From assembly GCA_937911795.1 (NCBI GenBank), contig CALDPJ010000024.1, positions 1-5,219 of the forward strand: 5,219 bases of DNA. Direction: 5' to 3'. The DNA comes from an uncultured Flavobacteriales bacterium (GTDB lineage: Bacteria; Bacteroidota; Bacteroidia; Flavobacteriales_D; SKUL01). The notes under the pieces were generated by a model. That model was not told where the DNA came from, did no database searches, and worked only from the letters and a program-made list of their open reading frames with translations. A program made the translations under genes and the position numbers. This document shows, piece after piece, positions 5,026 through 5,219 of the stretch (position 1 is its first letter; each line of letters begins with the position of its first letter).

Positions 5026-5219
5026 TTAATCAAAGCTTACTTCGGGTGCATTTTCGGTTCCTTCTTTGGCTTCGAAAAATCCTTTCTTTTCGAAATCAAA
5101 CCACGATGCGTACAGCACGCGCGGAAACTGCCGGATATAGGTGTTGTAGGTTCCTACCGACTCGTTGAAACGGTTTCGGGCTACGGTGATTCTGTTTTCG
5201 GTTCCTTCGAGCTGGGCCT
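5026..5219 (-). CDS. lemA: LemA family protein, C-terminal 63 residues (5' part beyond window)
   Basis: Reading the minus strand from the window edge gives 63 residues ending in TAA (5026-5028). They include the LemA hallmark AQLEGTENRITVARNRFN, then TYNTYIRQFP, then the closing FFEAKEGTENAPEVSFD. LemA proteins are membrane-anchored with the N-terminus outside and a long helical bundle; the part seen is the end of that bundle. Their function is poorly defined. The name comes from a Listeria antigen and has nothing to do with the Pseudomonas sensor kinase once called LemA. It is the first visible gene of the operon with the two TPM genes and the DjlA-like gene. The promoter and N-terminal anchor lie outside the window. 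Confidence 0.92.
   Translation of the reverse strand, partial: AQLEGTENRITVARNRFNESVGTYNTYIRQFPRVLYASWFDFEKKGFFEAKEGTENAPEVSFD

Overview
The window looks like a chromosomal segment of a Bacteroidota bacterium (Cytophaga/Chitinophaga/Flavobacterium-like). This is inferred from four things: weak or absent Shine-Dalgarno sites with A-rich leaders; a LemA/TPM operon of the kind common in that phylum; an amidinotransferase of the type ending in LLRCSTLPL; and intergenic palindromes built from short CACAAAG / CTTTGTG units. No phage, plasmid, IS, CRISPR, rRNA or tRNA signal was found.

Layout. Positions 1-479 (+) hold the 3' part of a conserved hypothetical gene that I compare only loosely to DUF3137. 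Positions 480-908 are a 429-bp gene-free stretch filled with degenerate repeats: one palindrome, three CTCAGAG hairpins and one 39-bp direct repeat pair. Positions 909-1814 (+) encode an amidinotransferase/DDAH-superfamily enzyme with all recognisable catalytic motifs. A second copy of the palindrome lies between its 3' end and the convergent rhomboid protease gene (1932-2684, -). The rhomboid gene is divergent from a small secreted-protein gene (2766-3026, +), and a perfect 10-bp inverted repeat lies between their starts. The small gene overlaps the 3' end of the next minus-strand gene by 26 bp.

Positions 3001-5219 (-) form a tight operon transcribed leftwards: lemA (3' end only), a cytosolic TPM-domain protein, a secreted and membrane-anchored TPM protein with a Gly-rich tail, and a membrane-associated TerB plus J-domain co-chaperone (DjlA-like). 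Gaps between these genes are 2, 1 and 21 nt, so they are almost certainly cotranscribed. With the rhomboid nearby, the right half is a cluster of envelope and membrane-associated proteins. A shared role in membrane protein quality control is inference only.

The left block (about 1-1920) reads as clearly more AT-rich than the right block. The least explained items are the small secreted protein, the inverted repeat upstream of it, and the repeat-packed spacer at 480-908. The rest is ordinary conserved gene content, and I do not see clear evidence of an undescribed multi-gene system.
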